6,280 nucleotides of DNA from Lewinellaceae bacterium (GCA_016712415.1 JADJRC010000037.1:1-6280), one strand, 5' to 3'; numbered from the stretch's first letter, positions 1-6,280 are shown. Numbers and translations are program-made. Notes: generated by a model from the letters alone, not told the origin.

Positions 1-2210
1 GAGCCTTGTCTTGGCTGCGAGCAGCGACCAGGGCAACCTCAGCTTTGGCGTGTTCAAGAAACTCAAGTCGGGCTCGGTGGAGTCGCCAGTCCGGAGAGTC
101 ACGAAAGCAGCACATGTCGGCAAGCTTCTCGAGGTCTTGGGCCGAGGGCGTTGGGTTGGCCTTCAACAGCGCCTTCAGCTGGAGTGACGGGGCTTGGAGT
201 TCGTGGGGGAAAAGGTGTCAAGGAAGGACTGATCGAGAATAATCTCCTCCTCGCCGAGGTAGCCAGTGCGCTCGCCGGAGGGAAAGGGTTGAAGAAAGAG
301 CCTGGCCTGCCGGAGGAGGTCGTGGAGGACAGGCGGTTCACTTGTGCCAATCAAAGCCCGTTGTGGGCAGCAGTTGGTGTCCCCGCAGCAGCTCAAAATG
401 CAGAAGTGCTCGGAGCGAAAACAGTGCTCCTCGTCAATGACTTGCCGAAGTCGGGGCAACGAGACCGTATCGGGACAGCGGTGCCCGGTCAGCCTTTCGG
501 CCAACACTTGGAGCCGACGGGTAATGAGCAGCTCGCCCTCTGAGCCCTCAAGAACAGCCGATACATTTTGACCAAAAAAGATCGGCCAGTCCGAGTTGGT
601 CTCCCAGACTCGAACCGCGATGGGCTCGCCAGAGAAGGTCTTGCCTCGGACTCGGTCCGCAGCCCGTTGTGTGGCGAGCTGGGCTAGTGCTTCCACGGGC
701 AAGGAATCGGCCTCCGCCTTGCTCAGCAGCTCTGGGCCTGAGAGGGCTGCATTGACTACGCTCCACACTCTTCAGGTCAACAACGGTTACCTTTCGACGG
801 GGTTCTTTTTGCTGCCGCGGGGTTCCGGTTTAACCAGAATAACACCGATCATCCCGGTTACAACAAGAAGAAGTGCGTAGGCAAGACGGACTCTTGGGTG
901 TCGGAAGTCTCGGTCGCTGCCGCCGTCAGTCTCCACGACCAGACAGCGGAATGGCGGCTGCGCGGGGCCAAAGTCCCCGCATTCGAAGTGCAGCAGCAGA
1001 GCTTCGACGTGGTGCTCAATGCTCGAGGGAACGAAGTGGGCGGGTTTGACAGTCACTGGAGGTGAGAGGTTTTCACCTGCAGCAAAACCACCGTTGAAGG
1101 CCGCTGGGGTGCCGGGCCGATTGCTGCGGTTTCGGCTGGTTTCTGTTGTCACCGACAGAATCCCAGAGAACCGAACGGCGAGTTCTGGCCGCTTGTTGAA
1201 ATCATGATCGGCTAGGATGACTCCAGTGGTGCCGACGCCCGGTCGAGCCTGCAGTGTCCAAGAGTTTGTAGGTCGAGCGACCGGCGAGTCTCGGCCCTGA
1301 GGGTCAGTAGGCTCACTTGCCTGCACCAGGGCCTTGTCGTCAGCGGAAAGCAGCAAAGCAAAGGGCCGCAAGCACTCGACAAACTGCCGAGCTCTCTTGA
1401 GAGTAACATTGCAGTAGTGACTGTCGGGGTTGTAGTCCTCCTGGATTCGTTGTGGATGCGAGTTCTTCAGCGGGAACAGCTGCTGGTAAAGCAGGGCAGC
1501 CTTGGTGCCTCGTTTCCTAAGCAGTTTAGCAAGGACTCACGGCGGGAGAAATTTGTGAGCAATCGTATTCTGGCTGACAATGATGCCGGCCTCCGTTTTC
1601 ATGTGTTGAGTAAAATCCTTCAAGGTCACGGTTCGGGTGTAGGCGAGGTCCCGCGAGAGTGACTTCTCCTGGAGGACAAAGTTGTCCTCGATAAACTTGG
1701 CCATTGTCGGGGCAAAGTGCGGGTATTTGTCTTCAATTCGCGGTCGGCCTCCACCCGAGGTGCGTGGTGCCTTGGGCATGTCAACAAAGTAGAGGCTACG
1801 GAGGAACTGGGCGAGCTCGGCCGTAACTCGCTGCGGCGGTGCTTCGGGGTGGCCAACCAAGGTCAGTTCCTTTGCGTGGGATCGGACCAGGAACACAGGT
1901 GACCCCCAGGAGCAGAGAGTCTCAAGCTTAGCGGCCGGACTTGCATGAAGGCGCAGCTCGGGACTGGCCTCGAGCTCAGCCAATGGCAAGACGACCCGAT
2001 CCTCCCGCCGCCAGAAGCTCGCATAGCTCTCGCCTGGGATTACCTTGCAACAACCTGTTGAGAGGCGACAAGACCGAAACTCGGTTTCTAGCAGGACAAA
2101 GTCGAACACACCACTCTTAAAGAGATTCCGGGCCATGCGGACGAACGACCGTCTTTCCGTTTGGTCGACACACAGTTTGGACAAGAAAATGTCATCATCC
2201 GAGTTTAGGT
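1..2210 (-). CDS. DDE-type transposase-like protein, multi-exon, 3' partial
   Basis: Three exons read leftwards: 2210-1541, 1516-791 and 769 to about 178. Residues counted from the Met at 2136: a GGGRPR motif near 128 opens a probable DNA-binding helical region; DSHYC near 230; SADDKA near 257 (first acidic residue); DHDF near 300; VETDGGSDRD near 396 (second); and NPVER at about 440 (Glu), followed by VWSVVNAALS. From memory this order matches a multicopy, poorly named transposase-like family of invertebrates and protists whose members read DDKA, DGGPDH and NPxER. A Cys-rich segment near 580 (CFRSEHFC then CCGDTNCC) matches that family's C-terminal metal-binding-like region. The nuclear role would be cut-and-paste transposition. 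With the TGA at 177-175 as the end the product is 638 residues, but another frame stays open to the window edge. The start is uncertain: no in-frame ATG lies between 2136 and the upstream stop at 2216. An ATGATG at 2198 would work if a 17-nt intron (2153-2169) were removed. Confidence 0.78.
175..215 (-). other. Unresolved reading-frame break near transposase C-terminus
   Basis: The transposase frame ends at a TGA (177-175) after KPRHSS. Another frame becomes open just upstream, around 204 (reading HELQAPSLQLKALLKA), and continues with protein-like composition to position 1 (for example EKLADMCCFRDSPDW). The shift needed is +2 or -1. No short GT-AG pair here has the right phase. The join lies by a T4-C5 run near 205-213, so one missing base in the assembly or a real disabling indel would explain it. 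The TGA may also be the true stop. Confidence 0.5.
770..790 (-). other. 21-nt spliceosomal intron in transposase gene
   Basis: On the minus strand the intron starts GTAACC and ends TGAAG. Unspliced, the frame hits TAA straight after the Glu-Arg codons. Removing these 21 nt joins GAA AG to A GTG TGG and restores NPVER-VWSVVN, the expected uninterrupted catalytic-Glu helix of this transposase family. A TTGAC element could serve as branch site. The rejoined family motif makes this one of the best supported introns in the window. Confidence 0.85.
1517..1540 (-). other. 24-nt spliceosomal intron in transposase gene
   Basis: On the minus strand it begins GTGAGT, contains a branch-like CTAAAC and ends TTAG, close to textbook splice signals compressed into 24 nt. 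Unspliced, the frame stops at a TGA formed by the donor, after KFLPP. Splicing joins CCG CC to G AAA CGA, giving PPKRGTKAALL and, about 25 residues on, DSHYCN leading into SADDKA. That is the expected order for the family. Phase 2 intron. Confidence 0.88.
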
Positions 2211-2234
2211 CTGATTAATTAGCCAGACGCCTAC
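2211..2234 (-). other. Probable 24-nt intron or splice acceptor at transposase 5' end
   Basis: On the minus strand it runs from GTAGGC to TAATTAATCAG, with a branch-like CTAAT and a CAG acceptor. Removing it links an open upstream frame (reading EAPGRPRP) to DLNSDDDIF and then the transposase frame, with matching phase 1. That upstream frame overlaps the end of the protease CDS and has no ATG before its stop near 2412, so the true first exon is not settled. The acceptor might instead close a 5' UTR intron, or be a trans-splice site, with translation starting downstream. Confidence 0.55.
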
Positions 2235-2291
2235 CGGGTCGGGGTCGGCCGGGCGCCTCGAGCAGCAGCGCAGCGACAGTACGGGGAGCAC

Positions 2292-3872
2292 TCAGATAAT
2301 CCGATCTCGGTCCAGATCCACCCAGCCCTTCACGTCCGGTCTCTTCAATTTGACAGGGCCCTTGCCAGAGTAATCCACCGGGACACTGGCGGGCACAAAC
2401 TCATCAGAGTCTGGGAAGCGGGCATAGACGTGGGTCCGCTTAGCCAGGCAGGCGGTCTCTCCGCGGTCTTGCCAAGAGTATGGGAGAAGAGAGTACACCG
2501 GGACATCCACCGTCTGGCCAAGGATGCAGACTGTGGCAGTGTGGTAGGGTACGTCCCATTCACGGGACTCATAAATTCCAGCTAGGAAGACAGCCGCCTC
2601 AGACACGCCATCAGGTACGGACTCAAGCGCACTTATTTTGACAAGAACGGGTTTGTTGCATGTCATCCAGGCAACCTCAGAGATCAGAGGTTCCAGGTAA
2701 TCATGCAAGTGCATTCGAAGGATTTTGGCAATCTCCAGGCGTCGAAAGATGGAAGAGCATCACTGGAGAGAGGAGGTGCTGATGCCACACAGCCAGCCCA
2801 AAATAGGGCAAAGAGGCCACAGCTGGTCCCATCAGTTTGTTGAGGAACCTGAGGCATGCTCCAATTCTTGTTGTAGGGTTCAAGCAGCGCCTCGGCGATG
2901 AACTTGTATGCACGTGTATTGGGTCTTAGGGAAGCCTTCAGGGAGTCGAACACCAGGGCATGGCCGTCGGGCAAGTAGACAACAAGCAGCCAGTGTTGGC
3001 GGCTTCTGTCGAGGGCAATCCACAAAGCGGCCTTCTTCTGGTCCAAATCAAAGGATTCCTCCTTCGTCCACCCCTGACCATAGGCAGATAACATCAGGGA
3101 AATCTTGACTGATCAGGAACAGAGCCGCATCGATTGAGAAATTAGACACCTCCGTGTTGGGTTTGGCCAAGTTGCCCTGGGTTACGCAATCCACAAATAT
3201 CAGCTGGTGGACAGGCTCATGCTTGGGTGGGTTCTCCGGGAAAGTGACGCCGACGATCTCCACCTCCGAGCTGTCAAGCTTCATGCGCTTGATTGGTGAA
3301 CCATCAGGTTGATGTTGTAGAATCGCATCGGTGAAGTCAATTGAGACCTCTCGAGGCTGGGGCGATGGCACGGTCTCCAGTGGCGTGACGGAATCGGCAA
3401 GCGGCAGGTCTTGTTTGCTCTTCTTGGAGGGGCTGGACAGAAGCTTCTTGGAACGTTTGCGACCGATAGGCTTTACCGTTGGGGACTGAGTAGCCCCAGG
3501 AGGGGAGTCAATTGCAACATCTAGAGGCTGGGCCGATGGCACAGTCTCCAGGGGCGTGACGGTATCGGCAAGCGGCAGGTCTTGTTTGCTCTTCTTGGAG
3601 GGGCTGGACAGAAGCTTCTTGGAACGTTTGCGACCGGTAGGCTTTACCGTTGGGGACTGAGTAGCCCCAGCAATTGGCTCCTCCGGAGGTGTTGCCGGTC
3701 GAGGAAGTGGAGTTGTTGGAGCAGGTGGAGCCAGCCGAGCAGGAGGTTGCAGCGAGGGCTGCTCGGGGGGGAGGCCGCCACGAACAGGAGTCATCAGGGG
3801 GACGGCCTTGGGGGAAGGACTCGCGTTGGCTAGGTCACCAGACGAGGAGCCGGACTCCATGGGGTTGTCCAT
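2292..3872 (-). CDS. ULP1/SENP-like (C48) cysteine protease with NLS-rich repeat linker
   Basis: The C-terminal half carries the ULP1 fold signature: RQHWLLVVY (catalytic His), LVFDSLKA (Asp), VPQQTDGTSCGLFALF (oxyanion Gln and nucleophile Cys, codon 2819-2821). Such enzymes cleave SUMO or related ubiquitin-like proteins after Gly-Gly, and they also occur in large eukaryotic DNA transposons. The N-terminal 200 or so residues are Pro/Ser-rich and disordered, with two 57-residue repeats containing GRKRSKKLLSSPSKKSKQ, a bipartite nuclear-localisation-like stretch. Segments: 3872 or upstream to 3093, then 3073-2292 after a 19-nt intron. One break near 2735-2760 must be bridged to reach the C-terminal region (RRLEIAKILRMHLHDY to the TGA at 2292). 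The Met at 3872 is a possible start, but it lies inside a candidate 23-nt intron that would fuse this ORF to the exons at 3878-4675, which I favour. Substrate specificity is unknown. Confidence 0.85.
2735..2760 (-). other. Frame break inside protease gene after the catalytic Cys
   Basis: The frame carrying the Cys box reads on to SSDALPSFDAW and would stop at 2684. The frame that restores a typical ULP1 C-terminal helix (RRLEIAKILRMHLHDYLEPL) is offset by +2 or -1. One extra base near the TTT at about 2742 gives LPSFRRLEIAKIL. Splice alternatives are weaker: a 26-nt GC-AG intron (from GCTCTT to CTGGAG) or a 56-nt GT-AG intron fit the phase, while the obvious 31-nt GT-AG pair does not. The last exon is 782 nt, one short of a multiple of three, as expected for a single lost base. 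Confidence 0.6.
3074..3092 (-). other. 19-nt intron in protease gene
   Basis: On the minus strand it begins GTTATC and ends GGTCAG, phase 0. Removing it joins LISQDFPD to GWTKEESFDLD and links the linker frame to the catalytic-domain frame, which otherwise overlap by about 47 nt in different frames. It is the shortest intron proposed with good support here. The junction lies in a poorly conserved part of ULP1 domains, so the exact splice point is less certain than the need to change frame. Confidence 0.68.
3336..3671 (-). repeat. Two-copy tandem repeat, 171-bp period, in protease linker
   Basis: Copies at 3336-3500 and 3507-3671 are nearly identical over about 165 bp, with a 171-bp period (57 codons), so the reading frame is kept. 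Each encodes GATQSPTVKP, the basic block GRKRSKKLLSSPSKKSKQ, then LPLAD and VTPLETVPS. The high DNA identity, including silent positions, points to a recent in-frame duplication. The basic block is a plausible nuclear-localisation or DNA-contact segment. Confidence 0.95.
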
Positions 3873-3877
3873 AGCAC
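3855..3877 (-). other. Candidate 23-nt intron fusing upstream exons to protease
   Basis: On the minus strand it begins GTGCTATGG and ends CATGGAG, phase 0 on both sides, joining TAEDSSL to SGSSSGDLANAS. Its length fits the other introns. Without it the upstream frame ends at a TAG (3832-3830), 43 nt inside the protease ORF. Against it: no clear branch-like CTRAY element, and the segment contains the Met codon at 3872 that could start the protease separately. Confidence 0.5.
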
Positions 3878-4675
3878 CAAACTTGAATCTTCGGCTGTTG
3901 GGGTAAACGGTGCGAAGTACGTGATCAAGATACGGGGGTACAAGCGAGGCGAGAGAGAGTTGCGTAGCTGGTCAGCTCTCGCTTTCTGCTGTTCTCGTTG
4001 CGCATGGCCTATCTCGTTTTGCTTTGATCAGAAAGGAACAAACCGGTAAGAGATTGTGATCGTGCTGGAATTTATCCAAAGCAGCACTAGCAACCGCACT
4101 GAGCGATGACCAGTCCTCAGTCAGGCCAAGTCGGCAGTGGGCCCGGTACAACTCATTTCGGAAGGCTGTTTTGAGGCTGTCACCCGGCTCACTAGGGGAT
4201 TAGAAAGCTCTTACATCCTTGCGGTTGGATTCTTCGAAGGGCCCATCCCGTAGGCGGAGAAGATGGTGGGCTGCAGGTAGCGGGGCTTCACCATAGGAGC
4301 AGCCATCTTCTTGGCCTCACCATGGCGGGGGACATACACGTTCACGTGATTAACAGAAGAGTTGTTGCTGCTGTTATTGATGTTGAAGGTTGGCAAAGGG
4401 GGTGGGGTCGGGTGATTGGCGGTGCTGATGGCTGCTTCCTCAACAGGAAAAAGAACATACGTCCAGTTGTCTTCAAGCTTGTGATTCACTTCAGAAAGTC
4501 TGTGGAATCTTTCGAGAGCTTGTGGGTCGTCATAATAGCGACAGAAGTAGGAGGAGGGTGTCACAACAAGTTCCGCTCGGAGGTGGGAAAGACAGGTGCC
4601 AGCGGGTATTTCCAGGGCTTGCTTTTCCGACTTCTGAGTGCCATCAGGGACTAAGAAGCAGCACACGTTCTTCAT
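3878..4675 (-). CDS. N-terminal exons, probably of the ULP1 gene; unknown domain
   Basis: The ATG at 4675 is preceded in frame by a TGA about 27 nt upstream, so it is a sound start. Exons: 4675-4215, 4191-4044 and 4021-3878, about 251 codons in all. The first 80 residues look folded: MKNVCCFLVPDG, then QALEIPAGTCLSHLRAEL, ending in WTYVLFPVEE. The strand-turn-strand-helix order recalls ubiquitin-like headers such as those of Crinkler-type proteins, but this is only a weak resemblance. A Pro/Asn/Ser-rich spacer (FNINNSSNNSS) follows near residue 100. The second exon encodes amphipathic, acidic sequence (LYRAHCRLGLTEDWSSLSAV); the third encodes a Gln/Arg-rich helix (HAQREQQKARADQLRN) and a hydrophobic stretch (YPRILITYFAPF). 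If all introns are right and the downstream break is repaired, it joins the protease in one protein of about 765 residues. Otherwise it ends at the TAG at 3830. Confidence 0.66.
4022..4043 (-). other. 22-nt intron in the upstream exons of the protease gene
   Basis: On the minus strand it begins GTTTGT, has a branch-like CTGATC and ends AAAG, phase 0. Splicing joins DHNLLP to QNEIGHAQREQQ and keeps the frame open for a further 48 codons up to the next intron. Unspliced, the frame stops at a TGA near 3972 after a less protein-like tail (RDRPCATRTAESES). Both readings are open for a while, so this depends on composition and signal quality. Confidence 0.65.
4192..4214 (-). other. 23-nt spliceosomal intron after the first exon
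   Basis: On the minus strand it begins GTAAGA, contains TCTAATC as a branch-like element and ends CCTAG, a nearly ideal set of splice signals in 23 nt. Unspliced, the donor itself makes a TAA stop after NPTARM. Splicing joins AT to T GAG CCG, giving ARIEPGDSLKTAFRNELYRAH, and opens the frame for about 50 more codons. Confidence 0.82.
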
Positions 4676-4758
4676 TTTCGTTGGAATAACGGACTGAATT
4701 CAAATTGAATTTGAAACTGCTGTCTAAATTTCGTCAAGTAGTCCTGCTGGGCCTCCAT
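4672..4758 (-). other. Short upstream ORF (28 codons) overlapping the main ATG
   Basis: ATG at 4758 opens MEAQQDYLTKFRQQF and runs to a TGA that overlaps the main start codon as ATGA. It could be a translated upstream ORF that limits initiation at 4675, or a leftover coding piece. Its start lies in the 14-mer TTTGGCGCTATGGA, matched with one mismatch at the Met of the protease ORF (3881-3868). Confidence 0.35.
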
Positions 4759-4930
4759 AGCGCCAAACCTACGAAAATCGCTTGCTCCCTGGCTGCACCG
4801 AGGCGTGCCCGAGGCTTGCTGCGAGCGTGTTTTTTTGGTTTTCGTTGTGACGCACATCCCCGAACGCACATCAGCACGACGCCAGTGCGTAAAGACTTTA
4901 CCGGATGCAAGGACTAGAGGGCTCCTCTGG
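4676..4930. promoter_or_regulatory. Divergent intergenic/promoter region
   Basis: This 255-bp gap separates the start codons of the minus-strand gene (4675) and the plus-strand gene (4931), so both promoters probably lie here. Visible elements: a perfect inverted repeat at 4699-4715, a T-run near 4830-4837, a short upstream ORF on the minus strand and a duplicated start-like 9-mer at 4903 and 4929. No clear TATA box is seen. Confidence 0.6.
4699..4715. repeat. 8-bp inverted repeat with 1-nt centre
   Basis: The sequence TTCAAATT-G-AATTTGAA is a perfect palindrome around one base, in an AT-rich island 24 nt upstream of the minus-strand ATG. Its place between two divergent genes fits a dimeric factor or transposase binding site, but nothing in the sequence proves function. 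Confidence 0.5.
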
Positions 4931-4937
4931 ATGCAAG
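4903..4937 (+). repeat. Duplicated start-codon motif GGATGCAAG
   Basis: The 9-mer GGATGCAAG occurs at 4903-4911 and again at 4929-4937, 26 nt apart. The copies would start MQGLE and MQDLE in different frames. Only the second leads into the long plus-strand gene. Confidence 0.6.
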
Positions 4938-6280
4938 ATTTGGAAAACTATGTCCGAGAACAGATGGCCAAGAAACAAATTAACCTTGCCGACGACTTTT
5001 TTGTTAATTTGTCTCGCTGCAATGTCGAGAATTGGCAGGATTTCCGCACTTTCCCCCAGGCACTGCTCTCCGACTTCGTAGGGGACGACCAAGCACTAGA
5101 GGTCCTGCTGGATGTCCAAAAACACGGTTGCCTCGCAATGACACTCAGGGATCAAGGAAATGACGGAGATTGAACGCGACCTCCGTGTGATGTCATCGCA
5201 GGCGGAAGTTACGTTGGCCGACAAATTTTTCGAGGAGCTCCGACAGACCTTTCGCTGTACCTCCTGGGATATCTTCATCCAACTTCCCCAGTACATGTTC
5301 AAGGGCCAATCCAAGCGGGCTCGCCAGTTCCTGAAGGAATGTCAAAAGCGAAAACGAAGTCAGTTGAAGCCCCAAAGAGTTGTGTCCTCGCCCAGGCCGT
5401 TGACTAAGTTCGAGGAGTTCGTTGACACCCAACCGAAACTCAAACAAGCCGCCATCTGCACAGTGGCGCGACTTTATTCCTTTGCTCAACAGGGCCTGGA
5501 TACTGTCCATTTTGCGGGCCTGGTCGTGACATATCTCTCGTTCATATTTGAACTTTCTGATCACTCACGGAAGCTACCACCTGAGCAACTAGAATTCTCC
5601 CTCCTCTTTGCACGATGGATGCGATACGCTCTTCAAAGACCGGAGAAAATGGAACATTGGACCAGCGGAGAAGCACAACTGGCGGAGAAAGCTCGACGAT
5701 GGAAGTCAGTGTTGAAACACTGCGATTCCCTTTTGGCTCCTGGGCTATTCCTCACGGGGGATTGTCCTCTCTGCGGTGAAACCCCCTCCCAGATTGCCCC
5801 ACTGGCTCCCTTGGCTCCCGGTCATCAAGAGAACGGCTTCTCAAAGGCACTGGCTGTGAAGGCCTACGCCCTCCTCCTTGAGGACAATACTGGCGAATTG
5901 GTTTGGTGTTTGGCAAGTCTTGGACTCGACGTGGTAGAGCCCGAGACAGTGACGAAGGTCCGAAAACTCTTGGAGGAAAAAAAATATCCAGAGACTCCCC
6001 ACCTGACCTACTTGACGCAGAAGCTATTGCCAAAACTCGAGCTAATTGCGAATGGCGAAGGGGTCAAGGCATGTCCCTTCCCTGCTTCCCCGGTTCTTGC
6101 AAATTCGAAGCAAACTCCAAGCCCTGAGGAAGCGTCCTCCGCTGCCCTAAAGATGGGTTTCTTTCCAAAGAAATTGCGATCTGGTGATCGAGGAGAGAAG
6201 GAGTTTGCAAAGCTGATGGAAATCTCTGCCCTTGAACTGACGGCCTTCGCTGCAACTCATTTCCGTGGCCTCAACTACAT
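4931..6280 (+). CDS. Unrecognised protein with N-terminal tandem helical repeat, 3' partial
   Basis: Exon 1 is 4931-5126 and exon 2 runs from 5149 past the window end; together they give 442 complete codons with no stop. ATG 4931 is the first Met of its frame. Residues 17-65 and 86-135 are a diverged duplication: LADDFF and LADKFF, then a Trp at 35 and 105 followed seven residues later by Pro-Gln (WQDFRTFPQ and WDIFIQLPQ). The 22-nt intron falls between the two copies. A basic segment follows (KECQKRKRSQLKPQR), then a long mostly helical region with hydrophobic YLSFIFEL and a single CPLCGE (CxxC) that may be half a zinc site. The last 100 residues are rich in charged helix and end at HFRGLNY. 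I recognise no family. Its divergent position beside a protease and transposase suggests it belongs to the same element. Composition and intron size match its neighbours. Confidence 0.8.
5127..5148 (+). other. 22-nt intron in the plus-strand gene
   Basis: It begins GTTGCC, contains a branch-like ATGACAC and ends CTCAG, phase 1. Splicing joins QKH-G to GIKEMTEIERDL. Unspliced, the first frame stops at a TGA at 5171-5173, and the second frame has a TGA at 5139, so a junction is required between them. The second exon then stays open for 1132 nt to the window edge. Confidence 0.83.

Noticed and set aside
151..543. Plus-strand ORF of 130 codons
   Set aside because: It lies antisense to the transposase C-terminal exon, has no recognisable domain, and the minus strand here carries family motifs.
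1212..1409. Minus-strand ORF in another frame over the transposase catalytic region
   Set aside because: The DDKA-containing frame runs through the same bases and carries the conserved motifs; this one does not.
2292..2400. Readthrough splicing joining protease and transposase into one polyprotein
   Set aside because: GT-AG pairs that remove the TGA at 2292 put the reading into a frame that ends at TAG near 2232; no tiny-intron combination reached the transposase frame.
2735..2765. 31-nt GT-AG pair as an intron in the protease
   Set aside because: The signals look tempting, but its phase leads to a frame that stops at TGA a few codons later and loses the C-terminal helix.
4322..4654. Plus-strand ORF of 110 codons
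   Set aside because: It is antisense to the well-supported first exon starting at 4675 and has no independent signal.
4805..4930. N-terminal extension of the plus-strand gene upstream of 4931
   Set aside because: The frame is open but has no ATG before 4931, and the sequence over the T-run looks noncoding.
5193..5564. Minus-strand ORF of 123 codons
   Set aside because: It is a shadow of the long plus-strand exon, whose frame is open for over 1.1 kb and joins cleanly to exon 1.
1..6280. tRNA, rRNA, CRISPR array or bacterial operon
   Set aside because: I saw no cloverleaf-like segments, no regularly spaced short repeats and no ribosome binding sites; the intron pattern indicates eukaryotic DNA.

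Overview
The window looks like part of a eukaryotic, probably unicellular, nuclear genome that carries a composite mobile element. GC is near 50% and TAA, TAG and TGA all act as stops. There is no bacterial-style operon and no Shine-Dalgarno pattern. The coding sequence is cut by very short GT-AG introns of about 19-24 nt. Several of them rejoin conserved protein motifs exactly, which is the best evidence that they are real. I cannot name the species.

Layout. Positions 1 to about 2210, minus strand: a DDE-type transposase-like gene in at least three exons. Its catalytic-type residues look intact, and its 3' end runs off the left edge after one frame break. Positions 2292-3872, minus strand: a ULP1/SENP-like (C48) cysteine protease with His, Asp, Gln and Cys positions visible. 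It follows a disordered, basic, nuclear-localisation-like linker built from two 171-bp tandem units, and has one frame break after the catalytic Cys. Positions 3878-4675, minus strand: three further coding exons that are probably the N-terminal half of the same gene, giving a protein of about 765 residues; the alternative is a separate overlapping gene. Positions 4676-4930: a divergent intergenic region with a perfect 8-bp inverted repeat and an upstream ORF. Positions 4931-6280, plus strand: an unrecognised gene with one 22-nt intron and a second exon open for more than 1.1 kb to the right edge. Its N-terminus contains a diverged tandem repeat of about 50 residues.

How the genes may work together (inference): a DDE transposase, a SUMO/ubiquitin-like protease and an unknown helical protein transcribed from a shared divergent promoter resemble the cargo of large eukaryotic DNA transposons, several families of which are known to carry ULP1 proteases. 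No terminal inverted repeats or target-site duplications are visible, so the element extends past at least one edge. The two frame breaks could mean decay or single-base assembly errors.
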